In this document: one piece after another, positions 53,556 through 63,065 of the stretch
How the letters are laid out: every line of letters starts with the position of its first letter
Position numbering within the stretch: position 1 is the stretch's first letter
Origin: Bacillota bacterium LX-D
GTDB lineage: Bacteria; Bacillota; DUOV01; Zhaonellaceae
DNA: 64,000 bases
Direction: 5' to 3'
NCBI GenBank assembly: GCA_031628995.1
Contig: JAVLUO010000001.1
Span: forward strand, 248,001 to 312,000
Made by a program: the position numbers and the translations under genes
The notes under the pieces: model-generated
Databases searched by the model: none
What the model saw: only the letters and a program-made list of their open reading frames with translations
What the model was told of the DNA's origin: nothing

Positions 53556-54878
53556 TTATTTTGCAGCTTTTGCTGCAGCAGCATTTTGGTATTTTAAGAG
53601 CTTAACATAATGAACAATATTACGTTTGGCGGGACAAGCATATACGCAAGTACCACATTCGGCACAATCTAAAAGATTATACTCTTCTTTTGCTTCCCGG
53701 AATAAGTTGCGCTGTCCTAATATGCTAAACATGTTTGGAACAAGACCCATTGGGCAAGCATCTACACATTTACCGCAGCGAATACATGGTGATTCTTTAC
53801 CGGAGTTAACTTCGCTTGGGCTCAAAACTAAGATTCCAGAAACCCCTTTAATAACTGAAACATCCAGTGTATGTTGAGCCATACCCATCATTGGCCCGCC
53901 CATAACAATTTTTTCCGGTGTTTCTTTTAAACCTCCGCAAAGTTCAACAGCTTCTGCAAAGGTAGTACCGATTCTCAGCAATAAGTTTTTAGGCTGATTT
54001 ACTGCTAAACCTGTAACAGTGGTAACTCTCTCAATCAGAGGAATGCCCTTAGTTACAGCATCACATATTGCAACTGCTGTACCGACGTTTTGTACAACTA
54101 CACCTACATCCATCGGTAGGCCGCCTGAAGGTACCTCGCGGTTTACAATCATTTTTATGAGCATTTTTTCAGCACCCTGCGGGTACTTAGTTGGCAATGA
54201 AACTACTTCTACGTTTGAATTAGCAAATGCTTTTTTCATTGCTTCAATAGCATCTGGCTTATTTGCTTCGATGCCAACATAACCTTTATTTACCCCTAGT
54301 ATTTTCATTGCAATCTGTACACCAGTAACCATGCGGTCAGCGTACTCTAACATAACCCTGTGGTCTGCAGTTAAATAAGGCTCACATTCAGCACCATTGA
54401 TAATAAGACAATCAATCTTTTTGTCTTTTGGCGGTGCTAATTTTACATGTGTAGGGAAAGTAGCTCCACCCATTCCAACAATACCGGCTTGATGAACAAT
54501 TTCCCGCAACTCATCAGCATTTAATTTCTGCCAATCGCGCTTTAGAGGTAACCCCTCTACCCACTCATCGAGGCCATCGCTTTCGATAACAATAGATAAG
54601 CATTTTCCTGAAACAGAGTGGGGATATTCAGCTATATCTACTACAGTACCCGAAATGGATGCATGAACAGGACTAGAAACAAATGCATCACTTGAAGCAA
54701 TCAGCTGTCCTTTTTTAACTACATCACCTTTCTTAACAACCGGCGTACAAGGTGCGCCGATATGTTGGCTTACAGGGATGATAACCTTCTTGGGCAGCGG
54801 CGCTACTTCAATCGGTTTGCTAGCTGAATAGCTTTTTCGGTCGTTAGGGTGTACACCACCTCGAAAACTATTGGGCAT
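53556..54878 (-). CDS. rnfC: Rnf complex NADH-binding subunit RnfC
   Basis: Oxidises or reduces NAD(H) for the complex. The 440-residue protein has an N-terminal biotinyl-like sandwich domain (KKVIIPVSQHIGAPCTPVV), the flavin/NADH domain with VGMGGATFPTHVKL and INGAECEPYLTADHR, an SLBB-like segment, and C-terminal ferredoxin motifs CIRCGKCVDACPMG and CAECGTCVYACPAK. First rnf gene; start ATG 54878. Confidence 0.96.
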   Translation of the reverse strand: MPNSFRGGVHPNDRKSYSASKPIEVAPLPKKVIIPVSQHIGAPCTPVVKKGDVVKKGQLIASSDAFVSSPVHASISGTVVDIAEYPHSVSGKCLSIVIESDGLDEWVEGLPLKRDWQKLNADELREIVHQAGIVGMGGATFPTHVKLAPPKDKKIDCLIINGAECEPYLTADHRVMLEYADRMVTGVQIAMKILGVNKGYVGIEANKPDAIEAMKKAFANSNVEVVSLPTKYPQGAEKMLIKMIVNREVPSGGLPMDVGVVVQNVGTAVAICDAVTKGIPLIERVTTVTGLAVNQPKNLLLRIGTTFAEAVELCGGLKETPEKIVMGGPMMGMAQHTLDVSVIKGVSGILVLSPSEVNSGKESPCIRCGKCVDACPMGLVPNMFSILGQRNLFREAKEEYNLLDCAECGTCVYACPAKRNIVHYVKLLKYQNAAAAKAAK

Positions 54879-54951
54879 ATTTTCACACCTCTCCTCATTT
54901 AAATTTAAAAACAGCGGTTCGTCCTAAATAAAACGGATAACATGGCAAACT

Positions 54952-55368
54952 TTAGGGCAAAATACGGGTAATGACAGGTTGCATCTTATTATTGTCTTGG
55001 ACATTTTTATCAAAAATTTTGATATAAATTATTGACAGAGCAAAAGTTAGCAACCCACCACCAACTTGGAAGTATATTGCCGGATGGTTCAATTTATTGG
55101 CCAGCCAGCCGCCGGCTATAACTCCTAAAAACATAGCAATCAGCGGCAAAATATACACAATAAACGCAGCCTTTAACATATTGGTTTCTTTAATTTCAAA
55201 AGCAATACGTTGACCCGGCTTCGCTCCAACCGGATTTTGTGCATCTAAAAGCATTGCCGTATTACCGGGACATGCACCGCAATTTTCACAATCATTATGC
55301 CTAGTGGCTCTAATCTTAGCTAAATTGCCTTCAATAGCAACAACAACGCCTTCTTTTTCTGATTTCAT
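54952..55368 (-). CDS. RseC/SoxR-reducing-system family membrane protein
   Basis: A 138-residue protein: an N-terminal beta domain with four cysteines of the RseC type (NDCENCGACPGNTAML) and a C-terminal half with two membrane helices (AFIVYILPLIAMFLGVIAG and LLTFALSIIYIKIF). It precedes rnfC by 73 bases in the same direction, a common arrangement, and may help Rnf assembly or redox control. The ribosome site is weak. Confidence 0.88.
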   Translation of the reverse strand: MKSEKEGVVVAIEGNLAKIRATRHNDCENCGACPGNTAMLLDAQNPVGAKPGQRIAFEIKETNMLKAAFIVYILPLIAMFLGVIAGGWLANKLNHPAIYFQVGGGLLTFALSIIYIKIFDKNVQDNNKMQPVITRILP

Positions 55369-55551
55369 ACTTCAACCCTGCTTTCTACAGACACATCTAA
55401 TAATATTACTTTATTAACTAGTAAATTCGTTATTGTATTATAGCAAATTTTAAGAAAAGCCTTTTTGTCGATTAGGACAGTAATTAGCAAGAATATGTCT
55501 AATTTGCAATATAATGTCGTGTTTTTTATTTTTTGTGCCTGTTAATATTTT

Positions 55552-56127
55552 TCAAGCTGATCTAAAATCAAGAATTCTTTCCTCGGTTACGATAAATTGC
55601 ATCTGTTTGTCATGGCTTTCAGGAAAAACTCGCTGAACAATTTGCAGCTCAAAAGCTAAAGCAAGAATAGTAGTATCTGTCCTAAGTTGAGGAATAAAGC
55701 GATCGTAGTAACCAGCCCCGTAACCTAAACGGTAGCCTTGCCCATCGAAAGCAACTCCGGGCACAATTAATAAGTCAATTTCCTGAGGATCAACAAAATG
55801 AAAAGCCTCTTTTTTAGGTTCAAGAATACCATAAGCCCCTTCTTCTAAATCCCCCGGATAATTCCTAAGCTCTGTAGGAATCAAGGCGATATTTTGCATA
55901 TCGCTAACCGGAATAACCACTTTTTTACCTTCTGTCATTGCGTGCTTAATTAATAAGGTTGTATCAACTTCATTACGAAATGCAAGATATAGCATTATAG
56001 TTTTTGCCTTTTGATATTCTTCAAGAGCAATAACCTTATTAATAATTAAAGAACTTTTCTCAGCTACAACTTCTGGGACTAATTCTTTTCTTTTGGTCAG
56101 CACCTCCTGCCTAAGGTTCTTTTTCAT
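55552..56127 (-). CDS. 5-formyltetrahydrofolate cyclo-ligase
   Basis: ATP-dependent conversion of 5-formyl-THF to methenyl-THF. The 191-residue protein has KKNLRQEVLTKRKEL, LYLAFRNEVDT for ATP binding, YGILEPKKE, and the DLLIVPGVAFDGQGYRLGYG motif with YYDRF. ATG 56127 follows AAGGAGGTG; the frame opens at 56151. Confidence 0.93.
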   Translation of the reverse strand: MKKNLRQEVLTKRKELVPEVVAEKSSLIINKVIALEEYQKAKTIMLYLAFRNEVDTTLLIKHAMTEGKKVVIPVSDMQNIALIPTELRNYPGDLEEGAYGILEPKKEAFHFVDPQEIDLLIVPGVAFDGQGYRLGYGAGYYDRFIPQLRTDTTILALAFELQIVQRVFPESHDKQMQFIVTEERILDFRSA

Positions 56128-56234
56128 AGTTTTAAACACCTCCTTATCCATTTTTATTAGATTATCATATTAAGATAAATATAATAATATGCATAGATAG
56201 ATTAGATTAGCGTATATATCATATATAGTTTACT

Positions 56235-57572
56235 TTATATAACTATAGTAGGGATAGCAGTAAAGTCTTCCAATGCCCCAAAATATTCTCCAGTTAAATC
56301 CCTGCCTTGATTATCAAAAGCTTTAGATGGCAGAAGAATTAAATCGCATATGTCTTTCTTTTCCTTGGGCAGACATTGCCATTGCTTTTTAAAGTCATCT
56401 ACCGTTAGTAAGCCTGCTACAAAAATTGAACCTCCAAAGAAATTATTTTTAACCGGTATTATTTCTGGAGCAACCTCAGTGCAAAGCTTTTTTAAGGCTG
56501 CTTTCAGCACTTGAAAGCCTGCCTGAGAAGCCATAAGCAATGGATAATGAGCTCGGTTAATATTAATTTGCTTTAGAATATCTTGTACTTCTTCAACACT
56601 TAAATCATAATCCATTACAATACCTGAAGTTTCATCTGCAGCTTTTGGCAGACGAAGAAATTTTATTTCATTACCCCTTTGGATTTCTAACTGAGGGGAC
56701 TCTAAAGCAGCTATTTTGCGAAAAGCATCAACTCTCGAAAAAACTGGGCTTTCGTTAACTCGGCAAATGATATCTCCTTCCTGAAGCCCTGCTTGAGCCC
56801 CAGGAGAAAATTTAATAATCCCTGCTATTTCAGGAACTAAATCCTTTAAAAGAGGAGGTTCTAAAGTTAAAGGAACTGATACCTGTTTTCTCAAGTCTAA
56901 TACAAAGTCCGTAAGTTCTTCCCATAATCCACTGGGTACTTGCAGCTCTCGAGGTGCATACTTGCTGTAGCCCGGCAAAAATATACGTACGGTTTTAGCA
57001 TTCCATCTATCTAAGGATCGAATTGTTTGTTCAATGTCCTCCCAACCTACCAGCCAGGGCATCGCCACTAGACTGCCATGGTATGGCAATCCGGCTGCAG
57101 CTAAATTTTCCAGTATATCGGAATCTAACGAACAACTTTTTCCCATTAACCTTTCACGGCCCTTAGGGGTAATACTGTTAATTGAAAGGTACAATTCCAT
57201 CAGCCCCAATTGTTCTAAATGCTGAATTTTATCCTTTGTCAACAACTTGCCATTAGTTGTAATTTGAATTGGAGTTTTAGGAAATTTATTGCGTAAATAC
57301 TCTAAATATTCTAATAAATCTGGATATAAAAAAGGTTCTCCTTCGCAAATCCTTGTAGCAGACTCCCCAATAATAATTTTTCGGAAAGGATCAAGATATT
57401 CCGCAGCTTCTCTAAGGCTTTCCATGTTTTGTTCAGTAACAGAGTAAGCCTGAACCCCATCAGGATTTTGACGATGGCTGCAAAAAATACAGCTGGCATT
57501 GCATTTGGAAGTAATTGCTAAAATATTGTCTTCCTGGGCAGTTTGAAGTAATAAATGTTTTGGCGCTTCCAA
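56235..57572 (-). CDS. Radical SAM - PDZ - DUF512 protein with unusual domain order
   Basis: A 445-residue protein. The N-terminal part is a radical SAM domain with CNASCIFC for the cluster, a GEPFLYPDLLEYL turn and ITTNGKLL. A PDZ-like insert is centred on FSPGAQAGLQEGDIICRVNE. The C-terminal part matches the DUF512 tail with PVKNNFFGGSIFVAGLLTVDD and DLILLPSKAFDNQG. In the usual DUF512 proteins PDZ comes first, so the order here is rearranged. TTG 57572 follows GAAAGGATGG; the frame opens at 57692 but those residues look unrelated. A DnaA-box cluster lies directly upstream. Confidence 0.75.
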   Translation of the reverse strand: MEAPKHLLLQTAQEDNILAITSKCNASCIFCSHRQNPDGVQAYSVTEQNMESLREAAEYLDPFRKIIIGESATRICEGEPFLYPDLLEYLEYLRNKFPKTPIQITTNGKLLTKDKIQHLEQLGLMELYLSINSITPKGRERLMGKSCSLDSDILENLAAAGLPYHGSLVAMPWLVGWEDIEQTIRSLDRWNAKTVRIFLPGYSKYAPRELQVPSGLWEELTDFVLDLRKQVSVPLTLEPPLLKDLVPEIAGIIKFSPGAQAGLQEGDIICRVNESPVFSRVDAFRKIAALESPQLEIQRGNEIKFLRLPKAADETSGIVMDYDLSVEEVQDILKQININRAHYPLLMASQAGFQVLKAALKKLCTEVAPEIIPVKNNFFGGSIFVAGLLTVDDFKKQWQCLPKEKKDICDLILLPSKAFDNQGRDLTGEYFGALEDFTAIPTIVI

Positions 57573-57648
57573 CTTTAAGCCATCCTTTCTTCTAGCGAAA
57601 TATCTTAAAATTACAAAAGAATATCGTCTACTTTGGTGCTTTTGCACA

Positions 57649-57785
57649 TTACCCACAAAAAGCATTATTAAGTGTGGATAACTTTTTTCCACATAAAAAA
57701 CCCTTTGTGCTACAAGTTATCAACAGTTTTATCCACATTATCCACAAGCCTTGTTTCCACAAATTAATAACTATTCTGTGCATAA
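57649..57785. promoter_or_regulatory. Cluster of DnaA boxes
   Basis: Three perfect boxes: TGTGGATAA (57673-57681, reverse), and two abutting TTATCCACA (57729-57737 and 57738-57746). Near-matches: TTACCCACA (57649), TTTTCCACA (57685), TTATCAACA (57717) and TGTGCATAA (57777, reverse). All lie in the 255-base gap between the radical SAM protein start and the tsaD stop. Confidence 0.85.
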
Positions 57786-57827
57786 CTTTTCCACTTTTTC
57801 TGGAAAACATTTAACAGTTGCACCTAA

Positions 57828-58847
57828 TTAGTTAAATAGTGGCAAATTAGGTACAGCATTTAAATCTAAGCCGGATGTTTCGCCGCGCAAATATTGAAAA
57901 TATGCGGCGCAGCCAATCATTGCAGCATTATCTGTACAATACACTAGTTCAGGGAAAATAATTTTTATACCCTTAGGCTGCCCTTTAGCAAACAGCTCCT
58001 CTCTTAGCCGACTGTTTGCAGCAACACCTCCGGCCAAGGTTAAGGTTTTAACACCTAACTGTTCGGCAGCAGCTAAACTTTTAGTTACTAAAACTTCTAC
58101 AACTGCCTCTTGAAAACTAGCTGCCACATCTGGCACATTTACTTCCTGACCATTTTGCTTTAATCTATTTAAATAATTTAAAACACTAGATTTTAAACCA
58201 CTAAAGCTGAAATCGAAGCTTCCCTCTTCCAGCCATGCCCGAGGGAAATCAATTGCCCTGGGATTCCCCTGAAGAGCTGTTTTTTCAATGGCAGGGCCCC
58301 CTGGATATCCTAAATGGAGTGCTCGTGCAATTTTATCAAAAGCCTCTCCTGCGGCATCGTCTCTAGTGGAGCCCAAAAGTTTTAATCGTCCATGTTCCTG
58401 CCAGTGTACCAAATTCGTATGTCCACCGGACACAACCAAACAAGCTACAGGCAATTCAAGATGAGGTTCAGTTAAAAAGTTGGCATATATATGCCCAGCT
58501 ATATGATGCACTCCAATAAGAGGTTTATGCAAAGCATAAGCAATTGCTTTAGCAGTTGAAACTCCAACTAAGAGAGCTCCAACTAATCCTGGTCCATAAG
58601 TAACTGCTACCGCATCTAGATCGGCAAGATCCAAATTAGCTTGACGTAGTGCCTCATGCACTACTCCAATAATATTTTCCAGGTGCTTCCTAGAAGCAAT
58701 TTCTGGAACTACACCGCCAAATTTTTGATGAGTAGCTATCTGTGAAGAAATAATGTTTGACTTGACTTCAACTCCATTGCAAACTACTGCTACTGAAGTC
58801 TCATCGCAAGATGTTTCTACCCCCAATATTACAATATCTTTTTTCAT
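57828..58847 (-). CDS. tsaD: tRNA N6-adenosine threonylcarbamoyltransferase
   Basis: Catalytic subunit of t6A37 modification of ANN-decoding tRNAs. The 339-residue ASKHA-fold protein has [16 protein letters not shown], the metal-binding [22 protein letters not shown], and the [10 protein letters not shown] phosphate loop. The other t6A genes lie about 1 kb away. Confidence 0.97.
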   Translation of the reverse strand: MKKDIVILGVETSCDETSVAVVCNGVEVKSNIISSQIATHQKFGGVVPEIASRKHLENIIGVVHEALRQANLDLADLDAVAVTYGPGLVGALLVGVSTAKAIAYALHKPLIGVHHIAGHIYANFLTEPHLELPVACLVVSGGHTNLVHWQEHGRLKLLGSTRDDAAGEAFDKIARALHLGYPGGPAIEKTALQGNPRAIDFPRAWLEEGSFDFSFSGLKSSVLNYLNRLKQNGQEVNVPDVAASFQEAVVEVLVTKSLAAAEQLGVKTLTLAGGVAANSRLREELFAKGQPKGIKIIFPELVYCTDNAAMIGCAAYFQYLRGETSGLDLNAVPNLPLFN

Positions 58848-59030
58848 TCCTACACCTCTATCACTAATTTAACAAACTTATCCACTAATTAGAACAGGAT
58901 AAAACATCGACTTCTATAAAAAAAAACGCATTTGTCAAGTTTTATATTGATTAAAATATTAAAAATCCAGCTTTACTTTTCTTCGGCAATATAGTTAAAT
59001 TAAAGAAAAAGATACTTTAGGAGGATATTA

Positions 59031-59657
59031 ATGAAAAAATTTCTTTTTGGAACTACAGCTGCACTTGTGATTTCTTCTCTTTGTTTACCTGTTACAGCAA
59101 GTACGCCTCTTAAATTATTTTTCAATGGTAAAGCATCTTCCATAAACGCAGTCATGATTAATGGCTCCGCTTACGTGCCTGTTCGCTACGTATCAGAAAA
59201 TTTAGGGGCCAAAGTTACATATATAAATGGTACTATCAATATTACCTCTAAAGATGCTGCAGCAACTTCGGGTAATGTGTTAACCTTTAGTAAAGATGAG
59301 CTCAGTAAAATGCGCATCTTAAGAGTAGGTGAAAAGCTAGAAATCAATGACCTTAAATATAGTGTTTTAGCACTTGTTCACGAACAGAAAAAGGGAGTTG
59401 ACTACGACAAAATTATCTACTGCGAAGAAACAACTGGGATAGTCGGCAACTTTGGCGAACTTCCCTCTTTTGCTATTCAAATTAATGGAAAAATAACTAA
59501 ACTAACTGACTACTCATTTTCTGCTGAACAGGATACTAAAGATTACAAAAGGGTCTATTCCTATAGCTTTCCCCACAAAGGAGAAATTCAATGTATTTAC
59601 TACTTTGTAAATGGCTTTCAAAAATCTAAAACTCCCATTGGACGTTGGATACCCTAA
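59031..59657 (+). CDS. Secreted protein with a copper amine oxidase N-terminal-like domain
   Basis: A 208-residue exported protein. The signal peptide (FLFGTTAALVISSLCLPVTAS) is followed by the stalk domain with NGSAYVPVRYVSENLGAKVTY seen in many Firmicutes surface proteins. The remaining 140 residues are not recognised. TAGGAGGATATTA precedes ATG 59031 and a terminator follows. Confidence 0.8.
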   Translation: MKKFLFGTTAALVISSLCLPVTASTPLKLFFNGKASSINAVMINGSAYVPVRYVSENLGAKVTYINGTINITSKDAAATSGNVLTFSKDELSKMRILRVGEKLEINDLKYSVLALVHEQKKGVDYDKIIYCEETTGIVGNFGELPSFAIQINGKITKLTDYSFSAEQDTKDYKRVYSYSFPHKGEIQCIYYFVNGFQKSKTPIGRWIP

Positions 59658-59658
59658 G

Positions 59659-59690
59659 AAAAAGCCTCAGCATAAGCTGAGGCTTTTACA
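59659..59690. terminator. Terminator between the exported protein and rimI
   Basis: AAGCCTCAGC and GCTGAGGCTT form a perfect stem with flanking A and T tracts, serving both converging genes. Confidence 0.88.
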
Positions 59691-60150
59691 GGTTAAATAA
59701 ATCCTTCCACATAATCAGCGCATCTTCCTTTGTATCGGAATAATACCCTTTTCGGATGCCCACAGGAGCAAAGCCCATACTTTGGTATAGCTTTCGTGCT
59801 ATAGTATTGGAGATGCGCACTTCTAAAGTAATCCGCTCAGCGCCTAACCGCATAGCCTCCGTAAACAAGTTAGTCAATAGTGCTCTCCCAATTTTTTGAC
59901 CGCGAAAATCAGAGTGTACTGCAATATTCGTAATATGTGCTTCATCAAAGATAATCCACATTCCCGAGTAGCCTACTACTCTTCCTTGATAGGTACATAC
60001 ATAGTAATAAGCTAAGTCATTATCCCTCAATTCACCTAGAAAGGAGGCTTCTGACCAAGGAGTAGGAAAGGAAACCTGCTCTGTTTCTAAAACACCGGGA
60101 ATATGCTGCTCTTTCATAGGTACAATTTCAAATTCCAACAGAGCCACCAT
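59686..60150 (-). CDS. rimI: Ribosomal-protein-S18-alanine N-acetyltransferase
   Basis: A 154-residue GNAT acetyltransferase. It has the RimI opening with QVSFPTPWSEASFLGELRD, VVGYSGMWI, the acetyl-CoA loop RGQKIGRALL, and LEVRISNTIARKLYQSMGF. It overlaps tsaB by 23 bases, forming the common tsaE-tsaB-rimI set. Confidence 0.93.
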   Translation of the reverse strand: MVALLEFEIVPMKEQHIPGVLETEQVSFPTPWSEASFLGELRDNDLAYYYVCTYQGRVVGYSGMWIIFDEAHITNIAVHSDFRGQKIGRALLTNLFTEAMRLGAERITLEVRISNTIARKLYQSMGFAPVGIRKGYYSDTKEDALIMWKDLFNL

Positions 60151-60853
60151 CCGGCTGAGGATTTTTCTTTTTCCAGTTAACTTCTGCTTCCGAAGCTCTA
60201 ATATAAATTGGTTCCAAAGTAAAAGTGTCTGCTATTTCCCCAGCTTGTAGTTTTTTTAAGCCTAAATCGGCAATTTGACTAGCACGGCATAAGGAATTAG
60301 TTGCAGCAGTAAACCTAGCTTGTGGGTATTTCTCCTGCAAAAAATTACCATAAATAGGAACGCCATCCCCTAAAAAAGTGACTTGTTCCTGCTTCTTCTG
60401 CAGTATGGACAGCAGCCCTTCAGGCGAAATCGCTAAATATTCACTAATGCGCTGTAAATCGTCACTTTCCCAACGATAAAGAGCCGTATATACTTCATTC
60501 TTTCCGGCGTTTAAAATAGGGCAAATTAAACCTTCCTGATTTCCTAAATTAGCTGCTAAACCATCTAAAGTTGAGATTGCCAAAAGAGGCTTTTGTTCAA
60601 CGTATGCTAATGCCTTCATCGTCGCCAAACCAATCCTCAAACCTGTAAAAGAACCCGGCCCTGCCGCTACAGCAAATCCATCTAGATCTTTCAGGCTAAG
60701 CTGAGCTTCCTCTAACATCCAAGCAAGCATAGGCATTAAGCGTTCTGAATGATTTTTTTTAATATTAAAAGTAACTTCCGCTAATAATCGTCCTTCCTCA
60801 ACCAAAGCAACGCTGCCCACATTAGTGGCACTATCAAGTCCTAACACTCGCAC
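60128..60853 (-). CDS. tsaB: t6A synthesis protein, TsaD partner
   Basis: Inactive paralogue of TsaD that forms the t6A complex. The 241-residue protein starts VLGLDSATNVGSVALVEEGR and contains KNHSERLMPMLAWML and VAAGPGSFTGLRIGLATMKAL, the TsaB hallmark. The GTG start overlaps the tsaE stop. Confidence 0.95.
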   Translation of the reverse strand: MRVLGLDSATNVGSVALVEEGRLLAEVTFNIKKNHSERLMPMLAWMLEEAQLSLKDLDGFAVAAGPGSFTGLRIGLATMKALAYVEQKPLLAISTLDGLAANLGNQEGLICPILNAGKNEVYTALYRWESDDLQRISEYLAISPEGLLSILQKKQEQVTFLGDGVPIYGNFLQEKYPQARFTAATNSLCRASQIADLGLKKLQAGEIADTFTLEPIYIRASEAEVNWKKKNPQPDGGSVGI

Positions 60854-61314
60854 TTAGCCTTCAACTCCCCTACTAGTACCCTGAAGCGTTCTGAATTTAT
60901 TGGTGTAAATTTGATTAGTCTTTCATCTTCTTTTTCCCCAGGCAGAAGTTCTACCTGCAAATAAGCATTTGGCAATAAGGAGCTGACTTTTTCAGCCCAT
61001 TCAATTAGGCATACTCCATCACCTTCAATAAATTCCTCTAAGCCTAGTTCATTAAGTTCCCCACTACTTTCGATTCGGTATGCATCTATATGATACACGG
61101 GTATTTTACCCTGGTACTGATGTAAAATTGTGAAAGTAGGGCTGGTTACCTGACTCGTAACACCTAATCCAGCACATACCCCTTGGGTAAATGTTGTTTT
61201 ACCCGCTCCTAACCCTCCTTCTAAACGCAAACAGTCTCCCGGCTGTAGTAATCCGCTTAGTTTAGAGCCTATCTCTTTAGTATCCTTAGCACTTTGTGCC
61301 CGTATTGCTAACAT
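60841..61314 (-). CDS. tsaE: t6A synthesis ATPase TsaE
   Basis: A 157-residue P-loop ATPase stimulating TsaBD. Walker A GGLGAGKTTFTQG, SPTFTILHQY, VYHIDAYRI, and CLIEWAEK are visible. ATG 61314 follows AGGAAGTGAG; the in-frame GTG at 61323 overlaps that site. Confidence 0.95.
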   Translation of the reverse strand: MLAIRAQSAKDTKEIGSKLSGLLQPGDCLRLEGGLGAGKTTFTQGVCAGLGVTSQVTSPTFTILHQYQGKIPVYHIDAYRIESSGELNELGLEEFIEGDGVCLIEWAEKVSSLLPNAYLQVELLPGEKEDERLIKFTPINSERFRVLVGELKAKCEC

Positions 61315-61446
61315 ATCTCTCACTTCCTAAATAAACAAAAACTAGTAAACATCGTTTAAATATTATTCGCTTTTATAATATAACTCCTTTATCCCTTTAA
61401 TAAACTTTGCCTATAATTATAATAATCATCGTAAATTGTCAAATAA

Positions 61447-61468
61447 AAAAGCTCTCGAAAAGAGCTTA
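61447..61468 (-). terminator. Terminator of the response regulator gene
   Basis: AAGCTCT and AGAGCTT form a short stem closed by CGAAA, with a T-run on the minus strand, 16 bases past the stop. Confidence 0.7.
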
Positions 61469-61483
61469 TAAACAAATTTAAAC

Positions 61484-61846
61484 TTAATTTAATATTTCTC
61501 CCGCTTTTGCTAACAAATGCTCTAAATCAATTGGTTTAAAGAAGCATTCCACAGCGCCTAATTTAAATAGCTCTTTCATCTTTTGAGCATCAGTGTAAGC
61601 TGTCATCATAATTACAGGTAAATTAGGATTTATTTCCCGAATATTGGCAAGAGCTTCGTCCCCATCCATTACGGGCATTTTAACATCCATAATAACCAAA
61701 TCGGGTTTTTCTTGTTGCGTTATTTCTACAGCTTCCCTACCATTACTAGCAGTGGTTATTACATAACCTTCTTCTTGCAAAAATAATTTCAAAAGCTGTC
61801 GTACCCCTTTCTGGTCATCAACAACCAAAATATGGTGCTGAGCCAT
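61484..61846 (-). CDS. Single-domain response regulator, Spo0F-like
   Basis: A 120-residue receiver domain with no output domain. The acidic pocket is Asp10-Asp11, the phosphoacceptor Asp54, then Thr82 and Lys104, the same numbering as Bacillus Spo0F, so it probably relays phosphate in a sporulation phosphorelay or acts as a CheY-like switch. ATG 61846 is chosen because GGGGAGGGTTATC precedes it; the frame opens at 61879. No histidine kinase is adjacent. Confidence 0.88.
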   Translation of the reverse strand: MAQHHILVVDDQKGVRQLLKLFLQEEGYVITTASNGREAVEITQQEKPDLVIMDVKMPVMDGDEALANIREINPNLPVIMMTAYTDAQKMKELFKLGAVECFFKPIDLEHLLAKAGEILN

Positions 61847-61902
61847 GATAACCCTCCCCAACGGAACTTTTATAGTCAAAAAATCTCAAACCATGTACAA
61901 TT

Positions 61903-63051
61903 CTAGCACAAATTGTAAATGCTGTAAACTTGTTTTCCAGCAATTAGGACAAATTCTACTTTAACATTTAGATCTAAAATGGAGCCTTCGGTTACAATTA
62001 AATCAGCATTTTTCCCTGGCTCAATACTTCCCAGCTGTTTTTCCAAACCGAGAATTTGCGCAGCCTTAATAGTAATAGCCTCAAGAGCTCCTGTAGTCGA
62101 TAACCCAGCTTTAGCCGCCAATGCCGCAGATAAAGATAAATACTCAATGGGAACTACAGGGTGGTCTGTCATTAAAGCAACTGTTAAACCCTTTTGAGCC
62201 AAAATCCCCGCTGTTTCTAAAGTACGTTCTTTCAATTCAACCTTAGCCCTATTTATTAATACAGGGCCTACCACAAGGGGTACATTTTTTTTAGCTAACA
62301 TATCGGCAATAAGGTGGCCTTCCGTACAATGTTCAACAACTATCTGCACTCCAAATTCTTCAGCAATTCTAATAGCTGTTAGAATATCGTCAGCCCGATG
62401 GGCATGGGCACGTATGGGGATTTTTCCCTCAAGAACTAAGCCTAAAGCCTCTAATTTTAAATTTCTATCTGCGTTTACTCCTTTTTTCAAATAATTCTCA
62501 GCAGCAACTAAATTTTCCCTTAATAAAGCAGCATTAGCCATTCTAGTTACAGGCATCTTTTTTTGTTCCCCATAATTTCTTTTAGGGTTTTCTCCGAAAG
62601 CAACTTTCAGTCCGGCAGGGTTTCTAACCAGCATTTGTTCAACTGAAGAACCACAAGTATGTAGGACAGCACCTAGACCTCCAATTATATTAGCGCTTCC
62701 CGGCAAGCAGCACACCGTTGTAACCCCGGCTTTTAAAGCATCTTGGAAACCTATATCCATTGGATTAATACCGTCAATGGCTCGTAAATGAGGAGTAATT
62801 GGTTCGCTTTCTTCGTTAGCGTCGTCGCCTTCGTACTGGTATATCTCTTCAATAATTCCAACGTGACAATGGGCATCTATTAACCCAGGATAAATATTTT
62901 TCCCAGCTACATCTACAACCTTTGCTTCTGCTGGAATTCCAATTTCCCGTCCTCCAACTGCCAATATTTCCTTATTCTTTATTAAAATACGCCCTTCCTT
63001 ATATATGGGCCCTGCCATTGTATATATACAGCCGTTAATTAAAGCAAGCAT
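61903..63051 (-). CDS. Amidohydrolase family protein
   Basis: A 382-residue metal-dependent hydrolase of the imidazolonepropionase-like type. Metal ligands appear in IDAHCHVG, RAHAHRADD and VVEHCTEG, and the catalytic aspartate in LMTDHPV. A beta-sandwich (ILIKNKEILAVGGREI and LGSIEPGKNADLIV) closes the barrel. Substrate unknown. Follows the Nif3 gene by 14 bases, so it is co-transcribed with it. Confidence 0.88.
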   Translation of the reverse strand: MLALINGCIYTMAGPIYKEGRILIKNKEILAVGGREIGIPAEAKVVDVAGKNIYPGLIDAHCHVGIIEEIYQYEGDDANEESEPITPHLRAIDGINPMDIGFQDALKAGVTTVCCLPGSANIIGGLGAVLHTCGSSVEQMLVRNPAGLKVAFGENPKRNYGEQKKMPVTRMANAALLRENLVAAENYLKKGVNADRNLKLEALGLVLEGKIPIRAHAHRADDILTAIRIAEEFGVQIVVEHCTEGHLIADMLAKKNVPLVVGPVLINRAKVELKERTLETAGILAQKGLTVALMTDHPVVPIEYLSLSAALAAKAGLSTTGALEAITIKAAQILGLEKQLGSIEPGKNADLIVTEGSILDLNVKVEFVLIAGKQVYSIYNLC

Positions 63052-63065
63052 AATTAAAACCTCAC

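Noticed and set aside
57649-57785. Chromosomal replication origin
   Set aside because: DnaA boxes are present, but no dnaA, dnaN or rpmH gene and no clear unwinding region are next to them.
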